From the NCBI GenBank assembly GCA_020635015.1, contig JACKAP010000002.1:124001-188000 (forward strand): a DNA stretch of 64,000 nt, given 5' to 3'. Shown in pieces: positions 45,321-56,105 of the stretch; within the stretch, counting starts at the first letter, position 1; each line of letters starts with the position of its first letter. The stretch is from Calditrichia bacterium (GTDB lineage Bacteria; Calditrichota; Calditrichia; RBG-13-44-9; J075). A model generated the notes under the pieces. That model did no database searches, was not told the DNA's origin, and saw nothing but the letters and a program-made list of their open reading frames with translations. The translations under genes were made by a program, and so were the position numbers.

Positions 45321-45466
45321 CCACCCTTGCCCTGCCACTGTCCGCCATCGCAGCACATGCATCACATATGAGGCCGCGCCCTTTGAAAAGCAGGTGCATT
45401 TTTGATAAGAACATCTTGCCAAAAGACGCTTGCGCTGGCAAGGCGCTTGTTGCTATATTTTTGCCC

Positions 45467-46257
45467 ATGTCAGAAAATCGGGAACATGACCAACAGATGA
45501 TATCCCAGAGACTGAGCACTCTTTCTGGTTACGTCGAGTATCACATGCTATGGCTGCTGATGATACTGATGTTGCCGGCGGTCGCGCAGGATGTCTTATC
45601 CTATCACCCCTGGGTGCCTGGCGGGAAATCACCAGTCAATATGGGTATCGCGACGATCCCTTTTCCAACGGCCGTGATCCGGATTTCCATCGCGGGGTGG
45701 ATATGGCGGTTACGGTGGGCGATTCGGTTTATGCCTGGCGCACCGGGGTGGTGGCCTACACCGGCTACGACAAGATTTCCGGCAACAAGATCAAAATCGA
45801 ACATGCCGAGGGTTATCTTTCCCAGTATCATCATCTCAAGCGGATTGCAGTAAAGGAAGGTCAATTGGTGGAGGCCGGGCAGTTTATCGGAACGGCGGGA
45901 CGCAGCGGGCGGGTCACCGGCCCCCATCTTCATTTCACCCTGGTGTTAAACCAAAAAATTATCGATCCCACCGATTATCTGCGCAGTGCCCGGGCGATCG
46001 ATCGGTCGCCGCGCTCCTCCAAACCAATCCCGGTAACCATCTACAAACATTTTGTGATCAAAAGCCATCCAGTGGAAGGGGAAGTGAAAATCAACGGGCG
46101 CAGCGCGGGGAGAACCCCGCTGGAAATCAAGCTGCCGTATGGGGAGCACTTCGTGGAGATCGATGCCGGTTCAGGTTACCAACCTTACGTCGAGCGGCTT
46201 TGGATCGATCAGCATTTTGGCTATCTATTCACAGCGCACCTGCAGACCAAACCCTGA
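45467..46257 (+). CDS. M23 family peptidase with PEGA domain (one frameshift)
   Basis: The start is uncertain: ATG 45467, or ATG 45545 directly before the hydrophobic MLWLLMILMLPAVAQ. The frame changes at a C run near 45607. Then come WREITSQYGYRDDPFSNGRD, DFHRGVDMAVTVGDSVYAWR (zinc ligands His and Asp) and TGPHLHFTLVLN (HxH), the complete LytM/M23 site. A C-terminal PEGA-like domain follows (IKSHPVEGEVKINGRSAG, then RTPLEIKLPYGEHFVEID). The protein probably cleaves or binds peptidoglycan cross-links. Confidence 0.9.
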
Positions 46258-46294
46258 TTTTATACTAAATTTATAAATTTTATGATTAGCCCTT

Positions 46295-46362
46295 AGTTGT
46301 TGGTCATTGGTAATTGGCAAAGACCCGTATTAACCAAAAGCCAAAGACCAACAACCAATAAC
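46295..46362. repeat. Inverted repeat, CCAATAACC family, copy 3
   Basis: GTTGTTGGTCATTGGTAATTG faces TTAACCAAAAGCCAAAGACC and AACAACCAATAAC (the first 20 bases of each are diagnostic). It lies between the convergent M23 and DUF3553 genes. Confidence 0.8.
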
Positions 46363-46406
46363 AGGCTACAAGGTGCAATCAAAAATTAGTATACACGCAC
46401 GCACCA

Positions 46407-47279
46407 CTACACCAGCCGCCCCTGGGCGATGCTCCACATGAACGACTGCACATCGATCATATCCTGCGGCTGCAGGTTACCGCCGACTTTTTCCAGCTCA
46501 TCCGCCACATACTTCCCGAATGCCAGCAGGTTGCGGTAACTGCGCCAATTCAGATCTTTCTTGTATTTGAGATCAAAGGAGAAGGCCGCTGCCGCATTAC
46601 GGGTGGTGGTCGGTTTCATGAACAGGTATTTGTCGGGATATACCATGAAGAGGAAAAAGGTCTGAATGGTCCACTTGGCCGCTTCGATACGGTGCAGGCA
46701 GGTGGCAAACTGGTTGAAACGCAGCCGCAGATCGACATCCTGATAGAGCAGCGCGTAAAGCTTTTTGGCAAATTTGACCTGATTAGACTCTTCGGAGAGG
46801 GCGGCTTTTAACACTTTCTTTTCAGTGGGCGCGATCAGGTTGATCTTGTCCACCGCCTCCAGCGCCTCCTGACAAATCTCGCTGAATTTCTTTTCCTAAC
46901 TGCGATTGGAGACGCTCTTTCTCAAACCATTCCACAATCTGCCGGTGAAGCTCCACCTTTTTGGTGCGAAACTTTTCCTGATACTGTGTATCCTGGAACC
47001 CATCCGGCGCCATTTCCAGGAATGCCTGGATCAGTTCCTCCATCCGGCGGTACTCGATCTTTTTTCCCCGCTCAGGAATTTTCAAATTATCCAGCAACGG
47101 ATGGTGAGCCTGATCTCCTTCGACTTTCACCAATTTGGCAAAGTTGGTATCGAACTTCTTCTCTCCTACCGTCAGAAAAAAGATGCGCACTTATCCCCCA
47201 TTGCGTGCTCAAGCACTTTTCCGATACCGAGCTGCGGCATATCGGCATGCATCACGATATCATTTTTCATGAAAGACAT
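46407..47279 (-). CDS. DUF3553-type N-terminal domain protein (frameshifted)
   Basis: The start is ATG 47279 or 47270. The N-terminus (QLGIGKVLEHAMGDK, then after a missing G, VRIFFLTVGEKKFDTNFAKL) fits DUF3553, a small SH3-like domain related to the CarD/TRCF RID fold. The middle and C-terminus are helical (MEELIQAFLEMAPDGFQDT; INLIAPTEKKVLKAALSEES; FFLFMVYPDKYLFMKPTTTR) and were not recognised. A second break near 46880 separates the two halves. Restored length is about 291 residues. It is cytosolic; a nucleic-acid or polymerase link is only suggested by the N-terminal fold. Confidence 0.7.
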
Positions 47280-47391
47280 GGCTGCACCTACAATGTTTAA
47301 TCCCATTTCCCGTGAATTATATCACGAAATGTAATAAACATTTAACCCCAATGCCCGGTTTTTTTTAAACAAATTTGACGCAAATCACAAA

Positions 47392-49968
47392 TTATGCTCT
47401 TTGCAATATGAGCAGGGTGTAATCATCCACCGGGGCGTGACCGTCGTAAAATTGCGTCAGGACGGCTTCGATCTCCTGCTGAATTTCCAGAACGTTCTGA
47501 TGGCGTACCCGGCTCAGAACGGCGACCAGTGCTTCCTCATCGAAGCTCGTGCGGGGTTCAACTGCTGCCGCGGCCGGCCGGCTGGCTTCGATCAGCCCGT
47601 CGGTATAGAGCAACAGCCGGTCCTTCGACTCCAGCGTTACCTGCTTGATTTCCATCTGTTTCTGAAAGATCGCTTCGTTGCCGGTCAGTCCGATTCCCCA
47701 ACCCCGGGTGTTCAGGAATTCCAGCTTTTTGTCTGATTGATGAGGCACCCGGATCGGCAGGGTATGCCCGGCGCGGATATAACTGAAGCGATGCAAGCGG
47801 ATATCGAGCACCCCGATAATCGCAGTGATAAAGATGTGACGGTCGACGGTTGCTCCGGAGAAATAGGCATTGAGCTGGGCGGCGATCTTCTTCGGATCAG
47901 TGTGGTAAACTGGCAGGAAAAGCGGATCAGGCTTATGCATTGCGCCATATATAGCGCCGCAGACGATCCTTTCCCGGACACGTCGCCGATAGTGATTAGA
48001 TACCGCTCCTCACTCAATGGAAAGACATCATAGAAATCTCCACCCACCTCGGTGGCGGTATGCAGACCGGCGGCAATCCGGTACCCCGGGATATCCGGCA
48101 GTCGGCGCGGCAGCAGGCTGAGCTGCACTTCCGGGCACTTTGCAGCTCAAAAGCCAGGCGCTCCTTCTCCCGGGCTTCGGCAATGGTCGCCTTGAGCCGT
48201 TCTCCCATCTGGTTAAAATGCCGGGCCAATTCGACGAATTCGTCTTCCCCCAAATTCGATCTTGTAATCGAGATTGCCGCTGGAGACCTCCTGAATCCCC
48301 TGCTTCAGTTGGTTGAACTTCTGTACCACAATCTGGTTGATCTGCGCCCCGACCTTGATCACCCGGCGGATCACCAGGCTGTTGAAGAAGAGGTAGATCA
48401 ATCCCATGAACAACAGAACGATGCCCACCCCTCCCCAGAGTAACCCGGAGCGGAGATCGAGAATGATGTCGGTCGAGAGATAGCGGCCGGTCTTTTCTCC
48501 GTTTATCCAGATATCGCTGAAAGTTCGCCCCAACGTCATGTAGTTCAGATCACCGGTAACCACCTTAACGCCGGAATCGATGGTGCCGGATTGCAACCGG
48601 ATGGTGGTCGGCGAATCGGTGCGGTAGGGAAACATTCCGAAATAAAACGCCCGGATGTATTTATCATTATCGAAAAAGCGCAGCCGGTAGGCCCAGGTGC
48701 TCCAGGCATCCGGGATCAGCGGATAAGCAGACAGCGCGGTCCCGGCCAGCAGGCGCAGGTGCCGCGATACCGTCGTCAGAAACAGAGAGTCGATCAGCAC
48801 CAGATCGAGATGCAGCGTATCGCCACGCAATTCCCGGTGGAAGAAAAAGTAGTCACTGCCCACACTGTCCGGGAGGTTTCCGGAGGGGGCAGCCTTTCAA
48901 TTCCAACACCCGCGCAGAGGAAGCTTCCGGGCGCCGCCAAACGGTTGATAACCGTCCGCACGGATCACCAGGTCACTGCTGTCCGCAAGGCGAAAGTGGT
49001 ATTGATTGAGCACGGCATTGCTGTCTTCCCGTTCCGCCGCCGTCAGCACCTCCTTAACCGAATGCTGTAAATACTGCGCCTGCCAGCCGGAGAGGAAGAA
49101 GTAAAAGATCAGCAGCAGGGCGATCAACTGAATCAATTGCGGGAAAGTGGATTGGAACAACCCGGAGATGCGCAGTTTGCGGGAAAGTGAAGCATGGTTG
49201 TAAACGATCACGATGGGGATTTTGATCGCCAGCGCCAGCAGGTAATACTTAAACACCAGATGCAGATAGGCCGGTGCAGTCTGCCAATACCAGCGTTTCT
49301 GGAACACACTGCGGTCGATATCCGCGAATGGGTCCAACTGCCACCAGTAATTGAGCAGCACCACCGAGATCACCAGGTAGATCCAGCATTCTAACCGGGT
49401 CAACTCCTCCAACCAGCGGGTGCGGTCGAGCAGCATCGCCAGCAGCAGCAGTTGGAAGCCGAAATAAAGCAGCCCCTTTTCTTCCAGGAGAATATTGTCA
49501 AAAAGATCCCCAGCAGGAACAGCACCGCCACCAGCCCGGCTTTTCCCCGGTCCTGCTGCACCAGCAGTTGGCTAAAGATAAGCAGTTGCAGGGCCAGCAG
49601 CAGCAATTGCAGCATATCCAGCAGCGGTGAGGTGGCGAGCGGATCGCCCGGGATGTCGGGAATCAGATAGCGGATCAGGCCAAATTGCAGCAGGGACAGC
49701 CCGTAAAACAGCAGCAGTAATGCTTCCGGGAGGGGGGAAAGCGCTTCCTGGAGCTCGATGCGGAACTGATACCAGAGATAAAAATACAGCCCGAGCAGCA
49801 AGAAACCTGGGAAGAAATCGAGATAGAGGTTGGCCATCATCAACAGGAATGCGGCCAGCCAGCCGGCGCCAAATCCGAGAAAGCGGGGCGAACGGTAGTC
49901 GGCATCTCGTAAATGCCCCGGAAGTCATCAACCCGTTTCCGGATACGGAATTGTGCTTGCGTCACCAT
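47392..49968 (-). CDS. Multi-pass membrane SpoIIE/RsbU-type phosphatase with HAMP (frameshifted)
   Basis: About 860 residues are spread over at least six frame pieces. The start ATG 49968 is followed after a break by membrane segments (LYLDFFPGFLLLGLYFYLWY; LLLLFYGLSLLQFGLI and others), then AHLHLVFKYYLLALAIKIPI and a further helix (LIQLIALLLIFYFFLSGW). An extracytoplasmic stretch follows, then a membrane helix (LLWGGVGIVLLFMGLIYLFF) and a HAMP-like linker (KQGIQEVSSGNLDYKIEFGG). The C-terminal PP2C has LLPRRLPDIPGYRIAAGLHT, EVGGDFYDVFPLSEERYL, GDVSGKGSSAALYM, LLYTDGLIEASRP and DDYTLLILQR. Metal-binding aspartates are present. It probably dephosphorylates an anti-anti-sigma factor; no partner gene is adjacent. 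Confidence 0.88.
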
Positions 49969-50069
49969 GACAGCTTAAATTACGTTTTGGATATGGTGCG
50001 TAACATCAGTTAAATCAGGCAAATTGCCAAAGACTGCGTGATCAATCACCTCTCCCATCGACAAGCGGA

Positions 50070-50496
50070 TCAATCTTCCTCCCGCCCCGGCGAACGCCGC
50101 CGCTGCTTCACCTCGCTACGTTTCCGCTTGGATGCCAGGCGCCGCTCTTTGACCACAGCCGGCGGCCGGGTCTTGCGCCGCGATTTGGGCCGGCGGGCGG
50201 CCTGGCGAATCAGGGCGATCAGTCGCTGCAGCGCATCTTGGCGATTTTTCTCCTGGGTGCGGAAACGGCGGGCGGTAATGATCAGGATTCCGGCGGCCGT
50301 CATCCGGCGGCCGGCCAGGTGCGCCAGGCGAATTTTCACCTCCTCCGGCAGGGAAGGCGAGTTCCGCACGTCAAATCGCAATTTGTACCGCAGTGGCAAC
50401 CTTGTTCACATTTGTCCCCCGGCCCGGCAGCGCGAATGAATTCTAAGCTGTATTTCCCGTTCTTCCAGAAAGAGGGTGTCGCTTATCCTGATCATG
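50070..50496 (-). CDS. arfB: ArfB-like peptidyl-tRNA hydrolase (frameshifted)
   Basis: Restored from ATG 50496: after the N-terminal LFLEEREIQL, shifting frames give the catalytic loop RAAGPGGQNVNKVATAVQL, containing the invariant GGQ, then RFDVRNSPSLPEEVKIRLAH and RRMTAAGILIITARRFRTQE. The C-terminal tail is very basic (RRPKSRRKTRPPAVVKERRL), as needed to insert into an empty mRNA channel. ArfB/YaeJ releases peptides from stalled ribosomes. Three to four single-base deletions lie between about 50390 and 50450. It follows hpf on the same strand. Confidence 0.85.
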
Positions 50497-50536
50497 GCCC
50501 AATATACAATAAGAAGAGATTATTACAAAAATAAAA

Positions 50537-50557
50537 GGCCGGCAAAACTTGCCGGCC
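50537..50557 (-). terminator. Intrinsic terminator after hpf
   Basis: GGCCGGCAA and TTGCCGGCC form a perfect 9-bp GC-rich stem with a 3-nt loop. On the minus strand the stem is followed by TTTTATTTTT. It ends the hpf transcript before arfB. Confidence 0.85.
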
Positions 50558-50589
50558 GTGGATCATGGGTTTGCTGTCCGGTAAACGGT

Positions 50590-50939
50590 TTATTCTTCGA
50601 AAATATCCTGATCGCTCGTTTCCGGAATCGTGATATTACGTTTATCGACCTTGTCGATCTGGCCGTTTTTATCTTTATAACGCTTGATTTGCCGTTGCGC
50701 CTTGCCCAGCGCCAGATCGAAGGATTTACGGATCTCCTCGGCAGATTCTTTGATAACGATCTGTTTATTTATACGTTTATTCTAAATTCGGTATATCTGG
50801 AAGCTTTTTCCCATCCAGCACAATTTCCATATCGATGATGCCGTCATAATACCGGCGGAGTTTGGCAGCTTTCGGTTCGATATATGCTTTCAATTCATCT
50901 TTCAGCGTGAAATGCCGTGCTGTGATGGTCATTTGCATG
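50590..50939 (-). CDS. hpf: Ribosome hibernation promoting factor (short type, frameshifted)
   Basis: ATG 50939 has AAGGAGATCC upstream. MQMTITARHFTLKDELKAYI and EPKAAKLRRYYDGIIDMEIV match the HPF/YfiA N-terminus. Frame changes near 50797 and 50775 lead through WEKASRYTEFRINV to NKQIVIKESAEEIRKSFDLA and LGKAQRQIKRYKDKN. It ends ITIPETSDQDIFEE. Restored length is about 116 residues, so it lacks the C-terminal domain of long HPF. It binds the 30S decoding centre in stationary phase and blocks translation. It is adjacent to ArfB. Confidence 0.88.
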
Positions 50940-51642
50940 CGGATCTCCTTTGTGTTGGTAGATTAGTTGGGAAAATAATTTTATACCGCCGCGGCGGTCT
51001 GATGCATGTTGTGCAGGCAATCTCCCGTTTTAAATGGAACATCGCATATTTAATAAATTGGCATGGATAAACAGCGCAGTGAAGCGTTGCAGGCAGGGGC
51101 TAATGCAGGATATGGTATATATGATATATCGAATTAATTCACGCATATGCTATCTTAATTACCGCCATTCGTTTCATTAAGATACGGCCATATACAAATT
51201 CGGGTTCCCTTGACTTGGTTCAGCTATCGATAATCTTCGTTCTACCTCCTGACACAGTGAGATTACGGCATGACACTATCTGTCTGAAACATAGCGTATT
51301 GAATGTTCGGAAAAAGGACATCCGTCACTAATCGCATTGATTTAATCTACGCTCCCAAGAAAACATCGGCAAGGAAAAAAATGGGAACATCGTCCCTGAT
51401 GTTCCGCTTTATAGTATCTTCCCTGATGATTTAATTCGGGTCTGCTTGCAGGCATACACAGGTTCAGGCTGGTTATCAAAGGATCACCGTGAATTACGAA
51501 TCGCTGGCCGGAGCTCGCAAAGAAAAAAGCCGGGATGGAAGAGAACAAAGGATAGTTTCAACGCCTATATGTAATCATTTTCACAAAAAACGAATGTGAT
51601 GAGTACGGCAAAAACCGCAATCCGGTTTTCTAAAAAGTTGGG
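50940..51642. other. AT-rich gene-poor region
   Basis: About 700 bp upstream of hpf and left of the penicillin acylase gene. Only short frames are present and none has a convincing start site or known motif. It should contain the hpf promoter. No structured RNA was recognised. Confidence 0.5.
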
Positions 51643-51830
51643 GGAGGGGGGGCGGAGGGCGGAGGGCGGAGGGCGGAGGGCAAAGGGCAAAGGGCAAGAT
51701 AGTTCTTGTTTTGAGATAGCAATCTTTTTATCCTCCGTCCTCCGCCCTCCGCCCTCCGCCCTCCGCCCTCCGCCCTTCGCCCTTTGCCCTCCGCCCTTCG
51801 CCCTTTGCCCTCCGCCCTTCACCAGATTTT
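51643..51830. repeat. Large inverted repeat of GGCGGAGG/CCTCCGCC words
   Basis: The left arm (51643-51699) is GGGCGGAGGGCGGAGGGC followed by AAAGGGCAAAGGGC. The right arm (51735-51830) is CCTCCGCCCTCCGCCCTCC and then alternating CTTCGCCCTTTGCC words. The repeat period is 7 bp. It lies 80 bp before the penicillin acylase start. Confidence 0.9.
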
Positions 51831-51913
51831 CAACCAGCCCTTTTTTTTTCTCGGGAAAGTTCGATAACATTGGCGGTAGTTTAACCACAACATTATCCGG
51901 CGGAGTACGCTTC

Positions 51914-54348
51914 ATGACCTGGATAAAATTGCTTTTTTCCACGCTGGTAACGGTGACGCTCTTCTACCTCCTGCAGTTCCCGCAGCAGAATCTGGCGCCG
52001 TTTCCGGTGGGGAAATTTATGAACCCTTTAGCGGCTTCTGGCACAATGATACCGGCAGCGACGAAATTTTAAGCAACCGCACCCTGCCCGGATTGAAAAA
52101 TTCGGTGATCGTACAATGGGATGACCGCCGGGTGCCCCACGTGTTTGCCCAAAATGATCACGATCTCTACTTTACCCAGGGTTACCTCACCGCCCGCGAC
52201 CGCCTGTGGCAGATGGACTTCATCACCCGCGCCGCGGCGGGCGGATCGCGGAAGTGGTGCCGGGATCGGTGGAATATGACCGCTACCGCCGGCGCATCGG
52301 CATGGTGTATGCCGCCGAGAATGCGCTGAAGATGATGCTGGCCGACAGCCTCTCCCGCGCCGCGCTGGAGGCCTACACCCTGGGGGTTAATGCCTGGGTG
52401 GACGCGCTGGGGGAAAAGATTACCCCTGGAGTTCAAGATCCTCAACTACCAACCGGAGCCCTGGACGCCGCTGAAAAGCGCCCTGCTCCTGAAATACATG
52501 GCCTGGGAGCTGAGCGGCTTTAGCGAAGAACTGATGATGACCCGCACCCGCCTGGCATTGGGCGATTCGCTGACCGAGGCGCTGTTTTTCCGCCCGCCGC
52601 TGCGGATGGAGCCGGTGATTCCCGCCGGCACTCCCTGGCCCTTTCAGCCGCTGCCGGTCCCGAAAAACCGGCGGCAGATTTTTTCAATTGCCGCTGAATG
52701 CAGCGCTGCCCTTCGAGCCCGACCCCGCCAACGGCAGCAACAACTGGGCGGTGGCAGGCAGCAAGACCCGCAGCGGCTATCCGATCCTGTGCAGTGATCC
52801 CCATCTGGGACTGCGCCTCCCGTCCATCTGGTACGAGATGCAGCTGGTCTCCCCTAACGTGAATACCTACGGCGTGACCCTCCCCGGCACCCCCGACCAT
52901 CATCATCGGCTTTAACCGGGAGGTGGCCTGGGGACAAACCAACGCCGGCACCGACGTGCTCGACTGGTATGAAGTAGAATTTCGGGAAGATAACCAATGG
53001 GAATGCCGCTACGGCGACGCCTGGCTGCCGGCGCAGCAGCGCATCGAGCGAATCGCGGTGCGCGGCGGCGCTACCGTGATCGACACCATCCCCATCACCC
53101 AGCACGGCCTGGTGGTGTACCGCAAGCATGAGAAGGCTTTTAAGGAGGGCATCCCCACCGGCACCGCCCTGCGCTGGGCCGCCCACGATCCTTCCAATGA
53201 GCTGCGCACTTTCCTGCTGCTCAACCGGGCGCGCAATTATGACGACTTTGTGGAAGCGCTCTCCTATTACGACTGCCCGGGGCAGAATTTTGTTTTTGCT
53301 GCCGCCGACGGCGACATCGCCATGCATCATAATGGCAAATTTCCCTTGCGCTGGCCGCGTCAAGGGCGCTTCATCAGCGACGGCCGCGACCCGGCCTACC
53401 AGTGGCAGGGCTGGATTCCCCGCGAGCAGCTGCCGCAGACCCACAATCCCGCCCGGGAATTCGTGGCCTCGGCTAACCAAAATCCCGCGGCAGCGGATTA
53501 TCCCTATTATATGGCCGGCAAATATGCCAGTTTTGAGAGGGGGCACGCATTAATGAACGGCTGACAGCCCTAAGCGACATCACCCCGAAGATATGATGCA
53601 ACTGCAAAACGACAACCTCAACCTGCACGCCCGCACGGCGCTGCCCCGCATGCTGGCGGCGCTGGAGAAGCAGGATCTCTCCCTGTTCGAATCGCGTAAT
53701 CTCCAGGTGCTGCAGGAATGGAACTATATGAACCACCGCGATTCGATTGCGCCGATCATCTGGGACCGCTGGTGGGATAATTTCCAGCGGCTGGTCTGGG
53801 AAGATGAATGCTACAGCGAGCAGTGCGGCCGGCTGCTCTTTCCCCGCCGCGATGTGACGGTCGATCTGGTGCTGAACGACAGCGCCAGCAGTTTTCTTTG
53901 ATATCCGCTCCACCGACGACCGGGAAACGTTCAGCGACCTGCTGCTGCTCTCCTTCCAGAAGACCGACCAGGACCTGACCCAGGACTTACGGCACCTTCA
54001 GCGAAGACTGGCGCTGGGGCAAAAGCCGCGGCACCGACATCCCCACATGGCAAAGATTCCCGGACTGGGCCGGAGGGGCCTGGACACCAGCGGCGATTCC
54101 ATGATCGTCAACGCCACCAAAAGCGCCACGGCCCCTCCTGGCGGATGGTGGTCGCCCTGGGGCCGGAGGTGAAGGCCTGGGGATCTATCCGGGGGCAGTC
54201 GGGTAACCCCGGCTCGAAGTATTATGATGACTTCGTCGATAGCTGGGTCGATGGAAAGTATTATGAATTGCTGTATCTGAAATCGCCCGGCGACAGCCAT
54301 CCCCGGCTGGTGGGCAAATCGATCCTGCAAGGAGGTGCCCAACCATGA
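51914..54348 (+). CDS. Penicillin acylase family N-terminal-nucleophile hydrolase (frameshifted)
   Basis: ATG 51914 has GGCGGAG upstream. A signal segment is followed by NSVIVQWDDRRVPHVFAQND and FTQGYLTARDRLWQMDFITR. The autocleavage site is NGSNNWAVAGSKTRSGYPIL, where the Ser becomes the N-terminal nucleophile of the beta chain. SDPHLGLRLPSIWYEMQLVS, GTDVLDWYEVEFREDNQWEC and FVASANQNPAAADYPYYMAG follow. Breaks lie near 52025, 52245, 52425, 52680, 52895, 53550, 53895 and 53985 or later. About 810 residues result, the usual size. It hydrolyses amides such as acyl-homoserine lactones or beta-lactam side chains; the substrate is unknown. Its stop overlaps the next start (ATGA). Confidence 0.9.
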
Positions 54349-54701
54349 GAATCCTGATCCTATTCCTGGCGATGCTGATCCTGCATCTGCTGACACCTTT
54401 CTGGTGGTGGGTATTCGTGCTGCCCCTGGCCTACGGTTTTCTGGCGGCGAAAAAAGGCTGGCGAGCCTTCGCTGCCGGCATGAGCAGCGCCGGATTGCTC
54501 TGGTTCGCCATGAGCGTCATCGCCCTGCTCACCCGCTCTGAGACCATTCTCGCCAAAGTCAACGTGATGGTCAAACTGCCCGGCGAATCCTATCTGATCA
54601 TCCTGGCCGCCACCATCATCGCCATGCTCTGCGGCGGCTTTGCAGCACTGACGGGATTTTTGCTGCGAGCGGCAACGAGGAGCGTGGAGCGTAGAGCGTA
54701 G
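54345..54701 (+). CDS. Small membrane protein translationally coupled to penicillin acylase
   Basis: The 118-residue protein overlaps the acylase stop by 4 bp (ATGA), with AAGGAGGTG upstream. It has three or four hydrophobic segments: ILILFLAMLILHLLTPFWWW, VFVLPLAYGFLAA, GLLWFAMSVIALL and YLIILAATIIAMLCGGFAAL. The C-terminal tail runs into repeat DNA. No family was recognised. Coupling suggests it works with or is coexpressed with the acylase. Confidence 0.7.
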   Translation: MRILILFLAMLILHLLTPFWWWVFVLPLAYGFLAAKKGWRAFAAGMSSAGLLWFAMSVIALLTRSETILAKVNVMVKLPGESYLIILAATIIAMLCGGFAALTGFLLRAATRSVERRA

Positions 54702-54705
54702 AGCG

Positions 54706-54972
54706 GGTGCCGATTTCGGATTTCGGATTGCGGGTGCGGAATTTTACGAGTGCGGAATGCGGAGTGCGGAATTGTTTTTTGCCACGGATGAACCGGATGC
54801 ACACGGATAATACCCGAATCGTCCCGTAGGGTCGGGTCGCGACCGACCCCTAACGCGCAACGAAGCGAATGACGCACGGAACGCAAACATCGTGAGCGCC
54901 AGCGAACAAACATCGCCCAGGGCAAACATCGCGAACGAAGTGAGCAAACATCGTGAGCGCCAGCGAACAAAC
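54706..54972. repeat. Repeat-rich gap: GTGCGGAATGCGGAG words, GGGTCGGGTCGCGACC palindrome and GTGAGCGCCAGCGAACAAA repeats
   Basis: 54706-54780 holds GGATTTCGGATTGCGGGTGC and GTGCGGAATGCGGAGTGCGG. 54780-54810 holds GCCACGGATGAACCGGATGC. 54826-54851 is an AGGGTCGGGTCGCGACCGACCC palindrome (core GGTCGCGACC). 54884-54972 has four ATCGTGAGCGCCAGCGAACA-type units. The first two modules reappear in reverse orientation at 61080-61148. Confidence 0.8.
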
Positions 54973-56000
54973 CTACCGGCGCAGCCGCTCCAGCAGCACC
55001 TCCCATCCCACCCCGGCAACCGCCGTATCATCGTCGATCGCTACGAACAGGCCCAGTGGATAGTCGGGCAGCGGGTGTTGCAGGGAGCAGATTCCGTCGG
55101 TATTGCCCACCCCGTCAATCCGAACCGTGCCAAGATGCGCCCAGCTCCTGCGGTCGAAGCACTCGAATTCGGTCGTGGGCTTGACCTGATCGGCCACGAT
55201 AATCATACCATCGCCGCTATCATTACCCGCGGCATCGTAGCAGATGTAAACCCACACCCCTTCGGCATCGCTGTCGAACACGCCTTTCCCAAACCGGTTG
55301 GTTCCATCGCGTAGAAAGGGTTTCCCTTCCGGATCATAGACATAGACCCCGCTGCGGTCATTCTCATCCGGGATATAGAGCGCCTGATAAAATTATCGGC
55401 AAACATGGTTTCCAGTCCGGCCTCCGGAACAAACTCGCCCAACAGTTCGCCACCGGCCGCGTCGTGGATATATACCCGCTCGGTAGAAGAAACATAAAGC
55501 CGTTTAGCGCCATCCGGCAGGGTCAGCAGCGCCAGGTTGGGCTCATCTTCCAGATCCACGCCCGGTTTGTTGAAATTTTCACGAACTCGAGATCCGGCAG
55601 CGTGAACACACTGACAGTGCTGGCCGGCGCGCCGATGGCGACATAGAGCAGGTTGGCGGCCTGGTCCGCCACCACGCCGTTGACCGGACTGCCGTGAAAG
55701 GTCGGATGGGTCAGGGGCGCCATCTCATGCCCCTGAAAAGGATAATGCCATACCTCCAGCAGCGCATTGTCCTTCGCGGTGACAAACATCCGGGTATCGC
55801 GGGGGCCGTGCCGGCCCAGAAGGCGATGGTATCGATATTCTTCCCGTTGCCGTTCAGGCTGAAGGCGGGATTTACCCGGGCCGCCCCGAAAACGCCGGGA
55901 GGGCAGGCCGGGATCTGGGCGGCGGCCGGCGACATTGCACCCCCAACAGCAGGAGCCATTTCCCAATATTCAAGCGAATATTTTTCATCCGGTATTTCAT
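54973..56000 (-). CDS. Secreted beta-propeller phytase-like protein (frameshifted)
   Basis: ATG 56000 has AAGGAGATTTG upstream. The signal peptide (NIRLNIGKWLLLLG) is broken once. The propeller follows: NGNGKNIDTIAFWAGTAPRD, TRMFVTAKDNALLEVWHYPF, GSPVNGVVADQAANLLYVAI, then NLALLTLPDGAKRLYVSSTE and DSDAEGVWVYICYDAAGNDS. The end, GNTDGICSLQHPLPDYPLGL followed by FVAIDDD, closely resembles the calcium-binding C-terminus of beta-propeller phytases. Breaks lie near 55950, 55800, 55585 and 55385-55290. It may release phosphate from phytate or other phosphoesters. It is followed in the window by a polyphosphate kinase and a phosphate transporter. Confidence 0.8.
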
Positions 56001-56105
56001 CAAATCTCCTTGGATTATCGTTTTTCCCGGCGTATAGTAAAGCGACATGTAAGTAATGTGGCGACCTAAATCACACCATTACAAAAAAAATAGAACGAGC
56101 TCTAC

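Noticed and set aside
51342..51548. Short minus-strand frame between hpf and the penicillin acylase
   Set aside because: No ribosome binding site, no motif, and an AT-rich stretch where short open frames are expected.
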